Positions 7,227-9,509 of a stretch of 9,509 nucleotides of DNA are shown piece after piece (positions within the stretch are counted from its first letter, which is position 1; each line of letters starts with the position of its first letter). The stretch is from Dehalococcoidia bacterium (GTDB taxonomy: Bacteria; Chloroflexota; Dehalococcoidia; Dehalococcoidales; UBA1222). The notes beneath the pieces were generated by a model. That model did no database searches, was not told the origin of the DNA, and saw nothing but the letters and a program-made list of their open reading frames with translations. Made by a program: the position numbers and the translations under genes. The stretch is from positions 1 through 9,509 of the forward strand of contig WRDV01000028.1 of NCBI GenBank assembly GCA_009779655.1, written 5' to 3'.

Positions 7227-8807
7227 ATGACAATGAACGTGCTAGTAGCAGACCCTTTAGCGCAAGAGGGTGTCGACGCGCTTAAACAATACGCCAACGT
7301 AGACGTTAAAACAAAGCTCACACCGGAAGAGCTTAAGGGCATTATCGGCAACTATGAGGCGCTCGTAGTACGCAGTCAGACACGCGTCACCGCCGATATT
7401 ATTGAGGCCGGCACCAAACTTATTGTCATCGGACGCGCCGGAGTTGGCGTAGATAATATTGACACTGCCGCAGCCACGCGCCGCGGTATTATTGTGGTCA
7501 ACGCTCCAACCGGCAATACCATCTCGGCAGCCGAACATGCCGTCGCGCTTATGATGGCACTTGCCCGCAACATTCCGCAAGCCAACGCTTCGCTCAAGAG
7601 AGGCGAATGGAAACGCAATGATTTTATGGGCACCGAAGTTCGCGGCAAGACGCTCGGGCTTGTGGGACTAGGCAATGTAGGCAGCGAAGTTGCTCGCCGC
7701 GCGCAAGGCATGGAAATGAGGCTCATCGGTTATGACCCGTTTGTCACAGCCGAACGCGCTCAAAAGATGAATGTTGAGATGAAGACTCTCGATGAAATCT
7801 GGCAGGAAGCCGATTTTATTACCTTACACGTGCCGCTGATTGAGGCCACAAAAAAAATGATCGGTGCCAAACAGCTTGCCATGATGAAGCCTTCTGCGCG
7901 CATTATTAATGCCGCCCGCGGCGGCTTGATTGACGAAGAAGCGCTTATGGCAGCCATAAACGCAGGAGAGCTTGGCGGCGCCGCTATTGACGTATTCATT
8001 GAAGAGCCCTGCACGCAGAGTATCCTCTTCAACTCTGATAAAACTATTGTTACCCCGCACCTTGGCGCCTCAACGGCAGAAGCACAGACTTTGGCGGCAA
8101 CAGAAGTAGTGCAGCAGATTATTGACGTCCTTAACGGAAAACCCGCAAAGTATGCCGTCAACGCCCCGCTAGTATCCGCAGAAGTGTTGCCGGTAATGAT
8201 ACCTTATATGCACCTGGCTGATGCTGTAGGCAACCTGTTAAGTTATTTGGGCGGAGGGCAAATTCAGGCTATCAACATCAAATATCAGGGCGAGGTAGCC
8301 GATTTAGACACCAATCCACTCAAGGCTATATTACTCGGTGCATTGCTGGGACGCCTTACGGATGAGCGTGTCAACATGGTCAACGCCAACATGGAAGCAA
8401 CCAAACGCGGCATCAAGATTACCGAGGAAAAACAAGCCACCTGCGATAATTATGCCAATCTCATCAGCATGGAAGCTGTAACCAGCGAAGGCACTGTCAC
8501 CGTTTCCGGCTCTGTAATGCGCGGAGAAAGCCACATTGTACAGATAAACCGGCATTGGATTGATATTACGCCATCCGGCAGCTACTTCCTTTTGTGCACT
8601 CATAAAGACCGCCCAGGACTCATCGGCGCAGTAGGCAAGATTGCGGGCGACGCCGACATCAATATAAGTTACATGCATCTTTCTCGCATCACAGCGCGCG
8701 GCGACGCGCTGATGGTGTTAGCATTAGATGAAGCGCTGCCTGACGCTCAATGCAAGCAAGTTCTAGGTTTGTCGGATGTTTATTCCGCAAAGTTAGTCAA
8801 AATCTAG
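7227..8807 (+). CDS. serA: D-3-phosphoglycerate dehydrogenase, long (type 1) form
   Basis: SerA oxidises 3-phosphoglycerate to 3-phosphohydroxypyruvate with NAD+, the entry step of serine synthesis, in the cytoplasm. The 526 residues match the long form known from Mycobacterium tuberculosis. Residues 1-100 and 285-315 form the substrate domain. The Rossmann domain carries GLVGLGNVGSEVARR (144-158), with Asp170 as the expected NAD-selecting acid. The catalytic set is Arg231 (NAARGGLID), Glu260 (DVFIEEP) and His278 (TPHLGAST). An intervening regulatory domain spans about 320-450, and a C-terminal ACT domain starts near 452 (FLLCTHKDRPGLIGAVGKIA), so feedback by serine is plausible. The ATG at 7227 is 9 nt after GGAGGT (7212-7217), better placed than the in-frame ATG at 7233. 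It is cotranscribed with the aminotransferase. No phosphoserine phosphatase gene is in the window. Confidence 0.97.
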   Translation: MTMNVLVADPLAQEGVDALKQYANVDVKTKLTPEELKGIIGNYEALVVRSQTRVTADIIEAGTKLIVIGRAGVGVDNIDTAAATRRGIIVVNAPTGNTISAAEHAVALMMALARNIPQANASLKRGEWKRNDFMGTEVRGKTLGLVGLGNVGSEVARRAQGMEMRLIGYDPFVTAERAQKMNVEMKTLDEIWQEADFITLHVPLIEATKKMIGAKQLAMMKPSARIINAARGGLIDEEALMAAINAGELGGAAIDVFIEEPCTQSILFNSDKTIVTPHLGASTAEAQTLAATEVVQQIIDVLNGKPAKYAVNAPLVSAEVLPVMIPYMHLADAVGNLLSYLGGGQIQAINIKYQGEVADLDTNPLKAILLGALLGRLTDERVNMVNANMEATKRGIKITEEKQATCDNYANLISMEAVTSEGTVTVSGSVMRGESHIVQINRHWIDITPSGSYFLLCTHKDRPGLIGAVGKIAGDADINISYMHLSRITARGDALMVLALDEALPDAQCKQVLGLSDVYSAKLVKI

Positions 8808-8825
8808 CGTTTGCCGTAATTACAT

Positions 8826-8884
8826 CAAAGCCGCTTTATCTTTGAGAGTGGCTGTCCGCCACTCTCAAAGATAAAGCGGCTTTG
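8826..8884. terminator. Perfect 27-bp hairpin between convergent serA and the RCC1 gene
   Basis: Bases 8826-8852 are the exact reverse complement of 8858-8884, with a 5-nt loop TGTCC. It begins 19 nt after the serA stop and lies between convergent genes. The outer ends carry AAAGCCGC and GCGGCTTT, as in a bidirectional intrinsic terminator, but the T-tract after the stem is short and interrupted (TTTGTATTG). The arms are longer than most terminators, so a repeat element or an insertion-derived palindrome is an alternative. Confidence 0.65.
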
Positions 8885-9147
8885 TATTGCGTTCACATGA
8901 CGAATGGGGTACATTACATGACTTCGAACCTAAACTCTCTTATTTTTATAGTATCCGGAATATTCAGACAACACAAAAAACCATATAGTCGTATTTCCTG
9001 CCAGTAAATACCCGTGTGCCCGGTAGTTACTCTTTTTACCCTAAATACGGTGCTGTTTTAAGACTTCCGGTGTAATACGTTAGATAGTATACGAGAAGGA
9101 TCGGCATCGCTTACGCTGCCGACTCGCAACTGACTAACGTATTGAGC
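8885..9147. other. Intergenic stretch without a recognisable gene, with a three-tier inverted repeat
   Basis: No coding frame is convincing. The right part folds on paper into a long hairpin: AATACGTTAG (9074-9083) pairs with CTAACGTATT (9134-9143), CGAG (9092-9095) with CTCG (9123-9126), and TCGGCATCG (9101-9109) with CGCTGCCGA (9114-9122) with one mismatch, around a CTTA loop. It begins 4 nt downstream of the stop codon of the minus-strand RCC1 gene, so it could mark the end of that transcript. No T-tract follows. Bases 8885-9073 show nothing I can name. Confidence 0.45.
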
Positions 9148-9509
9148 TTATTTACGTCTTGTGACAACTATGACAAGCAAAACAAGAAACCCGACACCGA
9201 ACACTATTGCCAAAACTAACGACACTACGTTTATAGCAGTGCTAGAACCGCCGCCGCTACCTGTATTTGTGGGTGACGTATTGTCGGTTGTGGTTTGAGT
9301 ATTTGTGGGTGACGTACTGTCAGTTGTGGTTGGAGTATCAGTCGGTGTATCGGTTGTGGTTGGAGGCGATGGCAAATTGAATCCAATTAACTGAGCAGGT
9401 GTTGAACGATTAGTTGTAGTGCCATCACCCAGTTGGCCATAGGAGTTGCCTCCCCAAGCCCAAACTGTACCATCGCTTTTCAGCGCTAAAGAGTAATTGT
9501 TTCCTCCTA
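9148..9509 (-). CDS. RCC1-repeat surface protein, C-terminal part with stalk and membrane anchor
   Basis: Reading the minus strand in from 9507 gives one RCC1-type beta-propeller repeat end (YSLALKSDGTVWAWGGNSYG, then QLGDGTTTNRSTPAQLIGFN). This is followed by a Thr/Ser/Pro/Asp-rich linker with two 12-residue units, a Gly/Ser segment, one hydrophobic helix (VVSLVLAIVFGVGFLVLLVI) and the basic end VTRRK. Stop is TAA at 9150-9148. The N-terminus and presumably more RCC1 repeats lie beyond the right edge, so the TTG near 9375 is not a real start. The layout implies a protein displayed outside the cell and held by a C-terminal transmembrane anchor, with no LPXTG sortase motif. Bacterial RCC1-repeat proteins are common in surface proteins of varied and mostly unknown function; no enzymatic role can be read from this fragment. 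Confidence 0.88.
   Translation of the reverse strand, partial: GGNNYSLALKSDGTVWAWGGNSYGQLGDGTTTNRSTPAQLIGFNLPSPPTTTDTPTDTPTTTDSTSPTNTQTTTDNTSPTNTGSGGGSSTAINVVSLVLAIVFGVGFLVLLVIVVTRRK
9263..9334 (-). repeat. Two tandem 36-bp repeats in the stalk of the RCC1 protein
   Basis: Bases 9263-9298 and 9299-9334 match at 33 of 36 positions. Each encodes 12 residues, PTTTDSTSPTNT and QTTTDNTSPTNT. A related, shorter unit follows at 9335-9364. In-frame tandem repeats like this allow the stalk length to vary between strains by slippage. Confidence 0.85.

Noticed and set aside
8915..8940. GGTTCGAA on the minus strand as a tRNA T-loop
   Set aside because: The flanking bases do not pair as a T-stem and no acceptor or anticodon arm can be built.

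Overview
The window looks like chromosomal DNA from a bacterium of mid-range G+C, most likely a member of the Dehalococcoidia (Chloroflexota). This placement is an inference. It rests on the overall look of RpoB and SerA (which has EEPC where many bacteria have EEPP) and on my recollection that rpoB, ribF, tyrS, a class V aminotransferase and serA lie close together in Dehalococcoides-type genomes. It was not tested by a search.

Layout. At the left edge, on the minus strand, is the first 526 codons of rpoB, running off the window. It has its own near-consensus sigma-70 promoter and a leader of about 120 nt that contains a hairpin. A gene-poor divergent region of about 600 bp follows, with a run of small inverted repeats and the ribF promoter. 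On the plus strand come ribF (FMN/FAD synthesis) and tyrS (tyrosyl-tRNA synthetase), 2 nt apart and probably one operon. Next is a two-gene ABC exporter of the DrrA/DrrB type with a 4-nt stop/start overlap, then a class V aminotransferase and serA, 3 nt apart, with their own promoter. The last pair probably supplies the first two steps of serine synthesis from 3-phosphoglycerate. A 27-bp perfect hairpin ends this block. The right edge holds, on the minus strand, the C-terminus of an RCC1-repeat protein with a Thr/Ser/Pro-rich stalk and a C-terminal membrane anchor.

Most of the window is housekeeping. The less ordinary parts are the rpoB leader (hairpin plus a possible 17-codon ORF), the hairpin cluster between rpoB and ribF, the exporter pair lying between housekeeping genes, the two strong inverted repeats in the serA/RCC1 gap, and the surface-anchored RCC1 protein. 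I see no CRISPR array, tRNA, rRNA, intact insertion sequence or convincing new defence-type system.
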